NCBI RefSeq assembly: GCF_018614135.1
Contig: NZ_JAGGOW010000001.1
Location: 20,589-84,588 of the forward strand
DNA: 64,000 nucleotides
DNA from: Streptomyces sp. ISL-66
GTDB lineage: Bacteria; Actinomycetota; Actinomycetes; Streptomycetales; Streptomycetaceae
Direction of reading: 5' to 3'
Positions 42,771-56,746 of the stretch are shown here, in pieces; position 1 is the first letter of the stretch; each line of letters opens with the position of its first letter. The notes beneath the pieces are model-generated. The model had not been told where the DNA came from. It did no database searches and saw nothing but the letters and a program-made list of their open reading frames with translations. A program made the position numbers and the translations under genes.

Positions 42771-44102
42771 ATGGGTGAGATCTTCGCGGGCCGGTACGAA
42801 CTGATCGATCCGATCGGACGTGGCGGCGCGGGTGCCGTCTGGCGTGCCTGGGATCACCGGCGCCGGCGGTACGTCGCGGCGAAGGTCCTCCTGCAGAGCG
42901 ATGCCCACACCCTGCTGCGGTTCGTCCGCGAGCAGGCGCTGCGGATCGACCACCCGCACGTACTGGCCCCGGCCAGCTGGGCGGCGGACGACGACAAGGT
43001 CCTGTTCACGATGGACCTCGTCGCGGGCGGTTCCCTCGCCCACGTGATCGGGGACTACGGCGCCCTGCCGCCCCGGTTCGTGTGCACGCTGCTCGACCAG
43101 CTCTTGGCGGGGCTGGCGGCGGTGCACGCGGAGGGCGTGGTCCACCGCGACATCAAACCGGCCAACATCCTGATGGAGGCCACTGGAACCGGGCGGCCGC
43201 ACCTGCGGCTGTCCGACTTCGGCATCGCCATGCGCAAGGGCGAGCCCCGACTGACCGAGACCGCCTACGTGGTCGGCACCCCCGGCTACCTCGCTCCGGA
43301 ACAACTCCTCGGCTCCGAACCCGACTTCACCGCCGACCTGTTCGCCGTCGGACTGGTCGGCCTCTACCTGCTGCACGGCCGCAAGCCCGACTCCCAGGCC
43401 CTGGTGGCGCACTTCCTCACCCACGGGACGCCCGGCCCGCCCGAGGGCGTCCCCGCACCGCTGTGGGACGTACTGGCCGCGCTGCTCCAGCCCGACCCCC
43501 AGATCCGGTTCAAGACGGCCACAGGGGCGCGCAGGGCCCTTGCCGAGGCCGTGGAGCTGCTGCCGCCGCCCGCCACGGACGAGCCGTCGGTGGAGGTGTT
43601 CGACCAACTCGGTCCGGTGCCCTCCGATTTCACGCCCCGGGGGCCCGAGAGCCTCGGTCACCAGGACGGCCGGGAGGGCCACAAGGGTCACGAGGGCGCC
43701 GTCATGGCCGCCACGGTGCCCACCCGGGCCGCGCCGGCCGTACAGCCGACGCACCCGACGCACCACCCCGCGCATCCCCTCCAGCCGACACCGTCCACGC
43801 CGTCCACCCCGGCCGCGCCGTACGCGCCGTACGCGACGGCCCCCACCCCGGTCCACGCGCCCTCGGAGACCGGCAGCTTCCACCTCCAGCCGCCGCTCCC
43901 CGGGGCGGCCCCCGTCCCCCCGACGACCTCGGCGATCCCGACCTCCCCGTACGCGCAGCCGCACCCGTACGCGCAACCGCACCCGCCCGCGCAGCCCCGT
44001 ACGGGCGGGATCGCTCCGCCGCCCCCGAAGGTCACCGCGGGCATCGTGCTCGCCGCGCTGCTGTGCTTCACCGTCGGCATCTGGGCGCTGACCCGGCTCT
44101 AG
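42771..44102 (+). CDS. Ser/Thr protein kinase with C-terminal membrane anchor
   Basis: A 443-residue kinase. The kinase domain (residues 8-265) has Gly loop GRGGAGAVW, Lys in VAAKVLL, catalytic HRDIKPANIL, SDFGIA (metal binding) and activation-segment TETAYVVGTPGYLAPEQ. A Pro/Thr/His-rich linker of about 150 residues ends in one membrane helix (GIVLAALLCFTVGIWAL) with only a few residues outside, so it has no external sensor domain, unlike PknB in this window. ATG 42771 follows GGGGACGGGG. It forms an operon with the HTH gene upstream. Confidence 0.93.
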   Translation: MGEIFAGRYELIDPIGRGGAGAVWRAWDHRRRRYVAAKVLLQSDAHTLLRFVREQALRIDHPHVLAPASWAADDDKVLFTMDLVAGGSLAHVIGDYGALPPRFVCTLLDQLLAGLAAVHAEGVVHRDIKPANILMEATGTGRPHLRLSDFGIAMRKGEPRLTETAYVVGTPGYLAPEQLLGSEPDFTADLFAVGLVGLYLLHGRKPDSQALVAHFLTHGTPGPPEGVPAPLWDVLAALLQPDPQIRFKTATGARRALAEAVELLPPPATDEPSVEVFDQLGPVPSDFTPRGPESLGHQDGREGHKGHEGAVMAATVPTRAAPAVQPTHPTHHPAHPLQPTPSTPSTPAAPYAPYATAPTPVHAPSETGSFHLQPPLPGAAPVPPTTSAIPTSPYAQPHPYAQPHPPAQPRTGGIAPPPPKVTAGIVLAALLCFTVGIWALTRL

Positions 44103-44163
44103 GCGCCGCCCCAGCCCCGGGCACGCCCCAGCCCGAGGCGCCGGCCGGCGCCGGACCGGCCGG

Positions 44164-45507
44164 CTACGCCCGCCGCCTGGCCAGCAGGATCCAGCCGCCC
44201 AGGACGAGCAGCAGCAGCGTCCCGGCGCCGAAGCCGGCGCCCGCGACCGTCCGCATCACCGACCGGTCCGCCGAGGCCTGCGCGGCCTCCACGGCCGTGG
44301 TGCCCTCCTTGGCGGCGGTCCGGTCCTCGGCCCCGACGCCGAATCCCCCGGCCGCGAGCCCTTCCGCGTACGCGGGGGCCTTGCCCGCCCCGCCGATGAC
44401 GTCCATCCGCAGCGTCAGCGGCACGGGCACCGCGTCCTCGGTGAACTCCCCGACCTTGCCGCCCATGGTCACGGCGATGTAGTACCAGCCCGCCATCCGG
44501 ACCGGTCCGACCTCGCGGTCGTCGGAGAAGCGGTTCTCGTACGCCACCGGCGCCGTCCGCGGCAGGGTGACGCTCGCCTGCTTGCCGTCGTAGGAGGTGT
44601 CCTTGGAGTCGACCAGGGCCCGGTACGGGCTGTACAGCGAGACGGTGAGGCCGTCCGCGGCCGAGCCGTACTCCTTCGTCCGCTTCGCGGCGGAGAGTTC
44701 GGCGCCGAGGCCGAGCTGCTGCCCCCAGTCGAGCGGCACCCGGTAGAAGCGGGTCTGGCCGGGCCGCAGTTCGTCGCTCCACACCCCGGCGCCCAGCGCC
44801 CGCGCGTCGTTGAAGCCGCTGCCACCCGTCCGCGACTTCGGATCGGTGCCCGGCAGGGTCGGGGAGGCCGACGGCCAGACGCTGGGCGCGGCGGTGGGCG
44901 CGCTGCCCGTGCCCAGGCCCGGTTCGCGCTGGACCCGCAGCTCCAGGGGCCAGGCGGCCTGGTCGCCGTCCTTGGCCGCGGTACGCGTGACCTTGACGTA
45001 GTAGGTGCCGGCCCCCTGGCAGCCGGCGTCCTCCTGGAGCATGCGCGAGCCCACGGCGCTGATCGGGACGGGGTCGTAGCCGAAGCCGGCCCGTCCGGGG
45101 TTGCCCGGGCAGTAGCGGTTCTCGGTGTTCATGACCTGGACCTCGACGCCGTCGCTGTAGCCGACCTTGGCACCAGCGGGGGGCTGGAGCACTCCGGAGA
45201 CGTACACGGTGGAGCGGTCGTCCAGGTAGAGCCGGTAGTAGCGCTCCCCCGGCGCGATCGAGTCCTTGTAGAGCGACCCGGCCTCCAGCAGCGGGGAGCC
45301 GGCCGTCGAGGGCTTCCCGTCGACCGCCTTCGCGCCCTCCGCGCCGCGGTACGCGGGCACCGGCTGCGGCTGCGGCGTACCGGCCGCCCCGGCGGTCCCC
45401 GGCAGGGCCGCCGACAGCCCCAGGGCGGCCAGCGCCACCACCGCGGCCAGGGCGGGCCTCCGCACCGACCGGCGAACCCGCCGAACCCGCCGACGTACCC
45501 GCCCCAT
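44164..45507 (-). CDS. Secreted, C-terminally membrane-anchored protein
   Basis: A 447-residue protein with a long Arg-rich signal peptide (VRRRVRRVRRSVRRPALAAVVALAALG ... GTAGAA; basic part about residues 3-17), a large extracytoplasmic body and a C-terminal helix plus basic stop (TLLLLVLGGWILLARRRA). The body has two similar beta-rich modules with YYRLYLDD and FYRVPLDWGQQLG segments and two Cys in the first. No enzyme motif is recognised. Start chosen at ATG 45507; an in-frame ATG ten codons earlier (45537) is possible. It is convergent with the kinase gene, and the pair is conserved near gyrA in Streptomyces as far as I recall. Confidence 0.8.
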   Translation of the reverse strand: MGRVRRRVRRVRRSVRRPALAAVVALAALGLSAALPGTAGAAGTPQPQPVPAYRGAEGAKAVDGKPSTAGSPLLEAGSLYKDSIAPGERYYRLYLDDRSTVYVSGVLQPPAGAKVGYSDGVEVQVMNTENRYCPGNPGRAGFGYDPVPISAVGSRMLQEDAGCQGAGTYYVKVTRTAAKDGDQAAWPLELRVQREPGLGTGSAPTAAPSVWPSASPTLPGTDPKSRTGGSGFNDARALGAGVWSDELRPGQTRFYRVPLDWGQQLGLGAELSAAKRTKEYGSAADGLTVSLYSPYRALVDSKDTSYDGKQASVTLPRTAPVAYENRFSDDREVGPVRMAGWYYIAVTMGGKVGEFTEDAVPVPLTLRMDVIGGAGKAPAYAEGLAAGGFGVGAEDRTAAKEGTTAVEAAQASADRSVMRTVAGAGFGAGTLLLLVLGGWILLARRRA

Positions 45508-45584
45508 CACGCCCACCCACCCCGAGTTCGCCGGCACGAGCCGGATCTTTGCGTACTACAACTTTTCGTCACACAGCAGCACAA

Positions 45585-45612
45585 AGCCCCGACCGCAGCG
45601 GCAGTCGGGGCT
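45585..45612 (-). terminator. Terminator after DLW-39 gene
   Basis: Stem AGCCCCGAC/GTCGGGGCT with 10-base loop, 20 bp past the stop codon at 45632. Confidence 0.8.
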
Positions 45613-45631
45613 CTGGGATCAACCTCGGGTC

Positions 45632-45766
45632 TCACACACCGGAACCAGAAGGCACGGAGTCAGTTGCCTCCGTCCACAGGTCCTGCTCGGCGCGGTCCGC
45701 CTGGATCTGGCGGTACACGAGGAGCCCGCCGATGGCGGCCAGTGCGACCAGGAGCAGCTTCTTCAC
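45632..45766 (-). CDS. DLW-39 family small membrane protein
   Basis: A 44-residue protein with an N-terminal membrane helix (KKLLLVALAAIGGLLVYRQI) and the name-giving AEQDLWTEATD motif. DLW-39 proteins are conserved near gyrA in actinomycetes; the function is unknown. GTG start at 45766 (ribosome site within ACGAGGTC). The longer open frame upstream is not conserved in character. Translation of such a short gene is supported by exact family length. Confidence 0.9.
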   Translation of the reverse strand: MKKLLLVALAAIGGLLVYRQIQADRAEQDLWTEATDSVPSGSGV

Positions 45767-45872
45767 CGCGCGACCTCGTCTTTCGTTGACGTAGGGAGAC
45801 TTCTGGCGCCCAACAATACACACCGACCGATACCGATCGGTGACCTGGCCACCACTCAACTGGCCCTACGAA

Positions 45873-45905
45873 GAAGACCCCCGGGCCATGGGCCTGGGGG
45901 TCTTC
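45873..45905 (-). terminator. Terminator of tRNA-Ile
   Basis: Stem GAAGACCCCCGGGCC paired to GGCCTGGGGGTCTTC, 8 bp beyond the 3' end of tRNA-Ile. Confidence 0.85.
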
Positions 45906-45912
45906 GACACTG

Positions 45913-45986
45913 TGGGGCTAACAGGATTTGAACCTGTGGCCTCATCCTTATCAGGGATGCGCTCTAACCAACTGAGCTATAGCCCC
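45913..45986 (-). tRNA. tRNA-Ile (GAT)
   Basis: Minus-strand 74-base cloverleaf: acceptor GGGGCTA/TAGCCCC, D-arm AGCTCAGTTGGTTAGAGC, anticodon stem CATCC/GGATG with loop CTGATAA (anticodon GAT), T-loop TTCAAAT, discriminator A. Located downstream of gyrA, as in other streptomycetes. Confidence 0.97.
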
Positions 45987-46104
45987 ATCCGCGCTGCGCG
46001 CTGACTTCTGAAGGTTAGCGCACAGACCCGGTGACTCCAAAATTGGTTGCCGTGACCCGTCTGCGCAGGTCATCCGCCCCTGCGCCCCACGACCCCGCAG
46101 CGGG

Positions 46105-46734
46105 CTACTCGTCCTCGGCGAGGGTCAGCTCCACACCGCCGACGAAGCCCGCCGACAGGTTGTAGATGAACGCGCCCAGGGTCGCCAGCGCCGTCATGAG
46201 CACCACGTCGATGACCGAGATCACCGATGTGAAGATCAGAACGCGCGGCAGCGACAGGAAGCTCTGGAGGTCGAAGCCGTTGCTCTCGTTCGAGCCGGTC
46301 GCCTCGCTGATCGTGCCGCCGACGCTGGAGAAGATGCCCATGGCGTCCATGACCATCCACAGCACCACCGACGCGACGATCGTGCACACGCCCAGCGCGA
46401 TCGACAGCAGGAAGCTGACCTTCATCACCGACCACGGGTCGGCCTTGGCCACCCTGAGGCGCGCCTTGCGCGTCCTGGGCGCCGTACGGGCCCCGGGGCG
46501 CGGCTTGCGCTGCGCCCCCGGGTCACCGCCGCCGCGCGGCGCCCCGGCGCCCGAGGGCGCCGAGTACGCCTGCGGCGGGTGGTAGGGCTGTTGCTGGCCG
46601 GCCTGCGTCTGCGGCGACTGAGGCGGCTGCGGTCCTCGGGTGTCCGTCACAGTTCCCCCCTGGGAGCCCGCGGCGGGGCCACGGGCACCGTTCTCTCCAG
46701 TCTCGGCCGGTCCGGCGCCCGTGGCTCCACTCAC
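46105..46734 (-). CDS. DUF3566 membrane protein
   Basis: A 209-residue protein with a disordered Gly/Pro/Gln N-terminus (residues 1-90), a basic stretch (RTRKARLRVAK) and two membrane helices (about residues 105-130 and 165-190) separated by an extracytoplasmic loop. This is the DUF3566 family, a conserved gyrA neighbour in actinobacteria. GTG start is 2 bp after the gyrA stop, so it is co-transcribed with gyrA. Function is unknown; an envelope or division-associated role is a guess from context. Confidence 0.92.
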   Translation of the reverse strand: MSGATGAGPAETGENGARGPAAGSQGGTVTDTRGPQPPQSPQTQAGQQQPYHPPQAYSAPSGAGAPRGGGDPGAQRKPRPGARTAPRTRKARLRVAKADPWSVMKVSFLLSIALGVCTIVASVVLWMVMDAMGIFSSVGGTISEATGSNESNGFDLQSFLSLPRVLIFTSVISVIDVVLMTALATLGAFIYNLSAGFVGGVELTLAEDE

Positions 46735-46736
46735 GC

Positions 46737-49376
<2,640 letters not shown>

Positions 49377-49416
49377 TGCTGGTCAGAGGTCCTTTCAGGC
49401 GGTCAGCTGAGCCGAC

Positions 49417-51824
<2,408 letters not shown>

Positions 51825-52376
51825 TCACCCGTAGTTGTCCCCGGGACCCGTGCTGCCCGGCGCCCGCCAGGGCCCGTACCGCTTCGGCCCGCCGCCCGGC
51901 CCGTGCACCTTGATCAGCCGGACCGTGCCCTGCCCCAGGTCCGTGTTGAGCCGCGCCACCAGCTGCGGGGCCAGCAGCTTCAGCTGCGCCGCCCACGCCG
52001 AGGAGTCGCAGCGCACGACCAGCTCGCGGTCCTCGTACCGGTCCGGCACGCAGTGCGCCGCGATGTCCGCTCCGACGATCTCGGGCCAGCGCTCCATCAC
52101 GCCCGCCACCGCCATCGGCATCTCCCAGCCGCGCTCGGTCCGCAGCCGGTCCAGCGCCGCCATCAGCGGCATCGGGTCCCGGCCGTCCGCGCGGGCCCCC
52201 GAGCGCAGGCCCGGCTGGTACGGGCGCTTCTTGCCCGTGGCGGCGTTGCCCCGGGCGCGCGCCGCCTCCTTCGCGGCCGCCAGCGCCTGGCGGGCCAGGT
52301 CCACGCCCGAGGGCTCCGGGACCTTCCGCGCGGGCTCCTGGGGGCCACCGCCCCCGCCGTGCTCGTCCTCGCTCAC
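51825..52376 (-). CDS. dciA: DciA: replicative helicase loading factor (DUF721)
   Basis: A 183-residue protein. The first half is charged and Ala-rich, and the C-terminal half (about residues 85-165) is the DUF721/DciA domain with [34 protein letters not shown] and LIKVHGPGG. DciA loads the DnaB helicase in bacteria lacking DnaC/DnaI. Its start overlaps the recF stop (52373-52376), so it is translationally coupled. The gene order dnaN-gnd-recF-dciA-gyrB is standard in Streptomyces. Confidence 0.93.
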   Translation of the reverse strand: MSEDEHGGGGGPQEPARKVPEPSGVDLARQALAAAKEAARARGNAATGKKRPYQPGLRSGARADGRDPMPLMAALDRLRTERGWEMPMAVAGVMERWPEIVGADIAAHCVPDRYEDRELVVRCDSSAWAAQLKLLAPQLVARLNTDLGQGTVRLIKVHGPGGGPKRYGPWRAPGSTGPGDNYG

Positions 52377-53563
52377 AACCGGGTCACCTCACCGCCGGAC
52401 ACCGCGAACCGCGTCCCGACCAGCACCCCCGGGACGTCGTCGTCGACCGCCGCCGTCACCAGCACCTGCTCGCCCGGCGCCACCAGCTCCGCCAGCCGCT
52501 CCCGGCGCCGCGCGTCCAGCTCCGCGAACACGTCGTCGAGGATCAGCACCGGCTCGCCGCCCTCGGAGCGCAGCAGCTCGTAGGAGGCCAGCCGCAGCGC
52601 CAGCGCGTACGACCAGGACTCCCCGTGGCTCGCGTACCCCTTGGCCGGCAGGTCGCCCAGGCGCAGCGTCATGTCGTCGCGGTGCGGGCCGACCAGGGTC
52701 ACCCCGCGCTCGATCTCCTGCTTGCGCACGTCGGCCAGCGCGCCGAGCAGCACCTCGTACAGCGCCTCGCGGGTGGGGGCCCCGCCGCCGTCAGCGGCAG
52801 CGCCGGACCCGGCGCCGGTACCGTCCGCCACGCCCGCCTCACCGACGGCCTCGGCGGCGGCCGAGGACTTGTACGCGATCCCGAGCGGGCCACCGCCGGG
52901 CGCGAGCTGCTCGTACGCCTTGTCCGCCAGCGGCAGCAGCGTCGCGATCAGACCGAGACGCTGCGCCAGCAGTTCGGCGCCCGTGCGCGCGAGGTGCTGG
53001 TCCCACACGTCGAGGGTGGACAGGTCCATGGAGCGGCCGCCGTGCCGGCGGGCCATCGCCGCCGACTTCAGCAGGGTGTTGCGCTGCTTGAGCACCCGCT
53101 CGTAGTCCGAGCGGACCGCCGCCATGCGCGGCGAGCGGGCCGTCACGAGCTCGTCGAGGAAGCGGCGCCGCTCCCCCGGGTCGCCCTTGACCAGGGCCAG
53201 GTCCTCGGGGGCGAACAGCACCGTCCGTACGATGCCCAGCACGTCCCGGGGCCTGACCTGCGAGGACCGGTTGATGCGGGCCCGGTTCGCCCGGCCCGGA
53301 TTCAGCTCCAGCTCCACGAGCTGCTGCCGCTCGCCCTCCGTGACGGCGGCCCGGATGACGGCCCGGTCAGCGCCCATCCGCACCAGTGGCGCGTCGGCGG
53401 AGACGCGATGGCTGGCGAGGGTCGCGAGGTAGCCGATCGCCTCGACCAGGTTCGTCTTGCCCTGGCCGTTGGGACCCACGAAAGCCGTGACGCCCGGGTC
53501 GAGGGGAACCTCGGCCCGGGCGTACGAGCGGAAGTCGGCCAGCGAGAGATGCGAAACATGCAT
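52373..53563 (-). CDS. recF: RecF: DNA repair and replication ATPase
   Basis: A 396-residue SMC-like ATPase with Walker [10 protein letters not shown] (about residues 30-38), signature segment [14 protein letters not shown] and Walker [15 protein letters not shown]. It loads RecA at gaps in the RecFOR pathway. An insert with Gly/Ala repeats (about residues 240-265) is typical of streptomycete proteins. ATG 53563 ([13 protein letters not shown]) matches the family N-terminus; the longer open frame runs into non-family sequence. Confidence 0.96.
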   Translation of the reverse strand: MHVSHLSLADFRSYARAEVPLDPGVTAFVGPNGQGKTNLVEAIGYLATLASHRVSADAPLVRMGADRAVIRAAVTEGERQQLVELELNPGRANRARINRSSQVRPRDVLGIVRTVLFAPEDLALVKGDPGERRRFLDELVTARSPRMAAVRSDYERVLKQRNTLLKSAAMARRHGGRSMDLSTLDVWDQHLARTGAELLAQRLGLIATLLPLADKAYEQLAPGGGPLGIAYKSSAAAEAVGEAGVADGTGAGSGAAADGGGAPTREALYEVLLGALADVRKQEIERGVTLVGPHRDDMTLRLGDLPAKGYASHGESWSYALALRLASYELLRSEGGEPVLILDDVFAELDARRRERLAELVAPGEQVLVTAAVDDDVPGVLVGTRFAVSGGEVTRL

Positions 53564-53667
53564 GCGGCGCCGACCTCCCCCGGCTTCCTGCTGTTCTGTG
53601 CTGCTGCTCCGCCGTCCCCAGCCGTCCACCGCCGTCCGGCCGTGCACAGCTGTGGAGCGGCTGTGGA

Positions 53668-54543
53668 TTACTTCTTCTCGACCGCGTGGCCGCCGAACTG
53701 GTTGCGCAGCGCGGCGATCATCTTCATCTGCGGGGAGTCGTCCTGGCGCGACGCGAAGCGGGCGAAGAGCGAGGCGGTGATCGCCGGCAGCGGCACGGCG
53801 TTGTCGATCGCGGCCTCGACCGTCCAGCGGCCCTCGCCCGAGTCCTGCGCGAAGCCGCGCAGCTGCTGCAGGTGCTCGTCCTCGTCCAGCGCGTTCACGG
53901 CCAGGTCCAGCAGCCAGGAACGGATGACCGTGCCCTCCTGCCAGGACCGGAAGACCTCGCGGACGTCGGTGACCGAGTCGACCTTCTCCAGGAGCTCCCA
54001 GCCCTCGGCGTAGGCCTGCATCATGGCGTACTCGATGCCGTTGTGAACCATCTTCGCGAAGTGGCCGGCGCCGATCTTGCCGGCGTGCACGGCGCCGAAA
54101 TCACCCTCGGGCTTGAGGGCGTCGAAGATCGGCTGGACGACCGCGACGTGCTCCTTGTCGCCGCCGTACATCAGCGCGTAGCCGTTCTCCAGGCCCCAGA
54201 CACCGCCCGAGACGCCGCAGTCCACGAACCCGATGCCCTTGGCGGCCAGCTCGGCGCCGTGCTTCTCGTCGTCGGTCCAGCGCGAGTTGCCGCCGTCGAC
54301 GACGATGTCGCCGGGCGAGAGCAGTTCGCCGAGCTCGTCGACGGTGGACTGGGTCGCCGCCCCCGCCGGGACCATCACCCACACCACGCGGGGGGCCTGC
54401 AGGCTGTCCACAAGTTCCCGCAGGCTGTGGACATCGGCGAGGTCCGGGTTGCGGTCGTATCCGATGACGGTGTGGCCGGCGCGGCAGATGCGCTCGCGCA
54501 TGTTGCCGCCCATCTTGCCGAGACCGACGAGACCAAGCTCCAT
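53668..54543 (-). CDS. gnd: 6-phosphogluconate dehydrogenase, decarboxylating (YqeC/GndB type)
   Basis: A 291-residue enzyme of the oxidative pentose phosphate pathway. It has the NAD(P)-binding [12 protein letters not shown] at the N-terminus, [11 protein letters not shown], the substrate signature [13 protein letters not shown], and the catalytic lysine-asparagine in [16 protein letters not shown]. The length (about 300, not 480) assigns it to the short NAD-type class. Located between dnaN and recF as in other streptomycetes. ATG 54543 fits the family start. A DnaA-box-like inverted pair lies inside the gene (54404-54434). Confidence 0.95.
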   Translation of the reverse strand: MELGLVGLGKMGGNMRERICRAGHTVIGYDRNPDLADVHSLRELVDSLQAPRVVWVMVPAGAATQSTVDELGELLSPGDIVVDGGNSRWTDDEKHGAELAAKGIGFVDCGVSGGVWGLENGYALMYGGDKEHVAVVQPIFDALKPEGDFGAVHAGKIGAGHFAKMVHNGIEYAMMQAYAEGWELLEKVDSVTDVREVFRSWQEGTVIRSWLLDLAVNALDEDEHLQQLRGFAQDSGEGRWTVEAAIDNAVPLPAITASLFARFASRQDDSPQMKMIAALRNQFGGHAVEKK

Positions 54544-54673
54544 CAGGTGGTTCCTTAAGCGTTGTGGCCGTCTGTGCCGGGGGCCCCGGGTGCCCGGGAC
54601 CTTCCCCGTCCCGAGCCTACGCCGGGCCGCGGGGCCGGGCTCCACGGGCACTCCGGGCGGCCCGGAGGGACGA

Positions 54674-54714
54674 CGTCGGGCCCGGCCCCGCGGGAAGCGT
54701 GACCGGGCCCGACG
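54674..54714 (-). terminator. dnaN terminator
   Basis: 12-bp arms CGTCGGGCCCGG and CCGGGCCCGACG around a 17-base loop, 23 bp beyond the dnaN stop. Confidence 0.8.
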
Positions 54715-54736
54715 ATGTGCTTGCTGTCTCGCGGCC

Positions 54737-55867
54737 TCAGCCGGAGAGGCGGACCGGCATGATCAGGTACTTGTACGCCTCGTCGGCCTCGGCGTCGACG
54801 GCCGGGCGGCCGCTGAGCAGCGCGGGCTTGGTCGAGGTCGTGAAGCTGAGCTGCGCGGCCGGCGAGTCGATCGCGCTCAGGCCGTCCAGCAGGAAGGTCG
54901 GGTTGAAGGCGATCGAGATGTCGTCGCCCTCGAGCTTCGCGTCGACGCGCTCCACAGCCTGTGCGTCGTCGGAGGAGCCGGCCTCCAGGATCAGCACGCC
55001 CTGCTCGAAGCTTAGGCGGACCGGGGTGTTGCGCTCGGCCACCAGGGCCACGCGCTTGACGGCCTCGACGAACGGGCCGGTCTCGATCACCGCGACGGAG
55101 TTGAACTCGGTCGGGAAGAGCGTGCGGTACTTCGGCAGGTCGCCCTCGAGGAGGCGGGTGGTGGTGCGGCGGCCGGCGCCCTCGAAGCCGATGAGGCCCT
55201 CGCCCTTGCCGGAGCCCGACAGCGCGATGGTGACCGTGTCGCCGCTGGTGAGCGACTTGGCGGTGTCCAGCAGCGTCTTGGCGGGGACCAGGGCCACGGC
55301 GGAGGCCTGCGGGTCCTCGGGCTTCCACAGGAACTCGCGGACCGCGAAGCGGTAGCGGTCGGTGGAGGCCAGGGTGACGCGGTCGCCCTCGATCTCGATG
55401 CGGACACCGGTCAGCACGGGCAGCGTGTCGTCGCGGCCGGCGGCGATGGCGACCTGGGCGGCGGCGGAGGCGAAGACCTCGCCGGGCACGGTGCCGGTCG
55501 CGGTGGGCATCTGCGGCAGCGCCGGGTACTCCTCCACAGGCAGGGTGTGGAGTGTGAACCGGGAGGAGCCGCAGACCACGGTCGCCCGTACACCGTCTGT
55601 GGAAATCTCCACCGGCCGGTTGGGCAGGGCGCGGCAGATGTCGGCGAGCAGCCGGCCGGACACCAGGACGGTGCCGTCCTCCTCGACGTCGGCCTCGACG
55701 GAGACGCGGGCCGAGACCTCGTAGTCGAAGCCGGAGAGGGACAGCTTGCCCTCCTCGGCCTTGAGCAGCAGGCCCGCGAGAACGGGCACCGGCGGCCGGG
55801 CCGGGAGGCTACGAGCAGCCCAGGCCACCGCCTCCGCGAGTACGTCGCGCTCCACCCGGATCTTCAC
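54737..55867 (-). CDS. dnaN: DnaN: DNA polymerase III beta sliding clamp
   Basis: A 376-residue ring-forming processivity clamp built from three similar domains; family segments are FDYEVSARVSVEA, VSGRLLADICRALP, SSRFTLHTLP and the C-terminal YLIMPVRL that forms the partner-binding pocket. Full length for the family. It starts at the edge of oriC and is transcribed away from it; the terminator beyond its stop separates it from gnd, which begins about 190 bp later. Confidence 0.98.
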   Translation of the reverse strand: MKIRVERDVLAEAVAWAARSLPARPPVPVLAGLLLKAEEGKLSLSGFDYEVSARVSVEADVEEDGTVLVSGRLLADICRALPNRPVEISTDGVRATVVCGSSRFTLHTLPVEEYPALPQMPTATGTVPGEVFASAAAQVAIAAGRDDTLPVLTGVRIEIEGDRVTLASTDRYRFAVREFLWKPEDPQASAVALVPAKTLLDTAKSLTSGDTVTIALSGSGKGEGLIGFEGAGRRTTTRLLEGDLPKYRTLFPTEFNSVAVIETGPFVEAVKRVALVAERNTPVRLSFEQGVLILEAGSSDDAQAVERVDAKLEGDDISIAFNPTFLLDGLSAIDSPAAQLSFTTSTKPALLSGRPAVDAEADEAYKYLIMPVRLSG

Positions 55868-56656
55868 CGGAAACCGCCTCCTGCTGTTGCTCGCTCGTCT
55901 GCCGGCCTTCGTCGTCGGCTCGTCGATGCCTCGACCGATGCCGGGGACCAGTCTGACCTACGGCGCCGACAGTCGTCGCTGCTGGCGGTCAAGTCGGGAG
56001 CGAGGTGTTGGGGAGGCCGATCCACCGAGTTGTGCACAGGGCCTGCTTGAAAACCGAAACCGGCTTCTCTCTCTATGGGGGTAGTAGTAGGGCCTGTGGA
56101 AACGGTGGATAAGCCCGTTTTCGCAGGTCAGGCCGCGTTTTTTATCCCCACACCCTGTGGGTGACACCGGTGGACAACCCCGTGTCTCTGTGGAGAACGA
56201 AAAGTTCTGCACAGGCCGTCCCCAGGTGACCCCGATTACTCCACAGGTGCGTCCCCAGGTTTTCCCGAGTACTCCACAACCCAAACGTCGACTTCAGTGT
56301 GACCGCTTTCACTCGGGGCGGTGAGAGGGGCTCCTTCGTTGCCGAACAGTGGACAACGGTGTGGGGAAGTCGTCTGATCCTGTGCACAGGACACCGCAAG
56401 CTGTGGACCGCCGGTGGACAACGCGGTGGACGGGCCTGTGGATGAAAATTCTGTCCACAGCCTGTGGACAACGGTTGCTCACAATTCCACAGGGGGCTGA
56501 CCAGCCCTGATGGTGTCTCATGCCTGGGCCCTGTGGATAGTTTTGTGGGCGACGCGGGCCGTCCCCAGGGTGTGGACGGAAGAAAGTCGCCCGATCTGTG
56601 GATGACTTGGCTCCAAGGGGGCGTATTCGAACAGATCGGGGGCGCACGCACGAAGA
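55868..56656. other. oriC: chromosomal replication origin
   Basis: The gap between dnaN and dnaA. At least 12 DnaA-box-like 9-mers: TTGTGCACA (56030), TGTGGAAAC (56095), GGTGGATAA (56104), TTATCCCCA (56142), GGTGGACAA (56169), TGTGGAGAA (56189), AGTGGACAA (56348), TGTGGGGAA (56360), GGTGGACAA (56413), TGTGGATGA (56437), CTGTCCACA (56451), perfect TGTGGACAA (56463), TGTGGATAG (56532), TGTGGATGA (56597). Most read in one direction. An AT-richer spot GCGTTTTTTATCCCC (56136-56150) may aid unwinding. A copy of TTTTCGCAGGTCAG lies at 56118. Confidence 0.96.
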
Positions 56657-56689
56657 AGGGCGCCCCCCGAAGTGACCCGGGAGCGCCCT
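56657..56689 (-). terminator. dnaA terminator
   Basis: Inverted repeat AGGGCGC ... GCGCCCT with paired CCCCCG/CGGG interior, followed on the minus strand by TCTTCG. About 58 bp beyond the dnaA stop, at the oriC edge. Confidence 0.65.
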
Positions 56690-56746
56690 CTGAAAGCGTT
56701 TTGGGGAGGCCTGACGGCGCCCGTAAGGCCCTTCACGGGACCCGTG

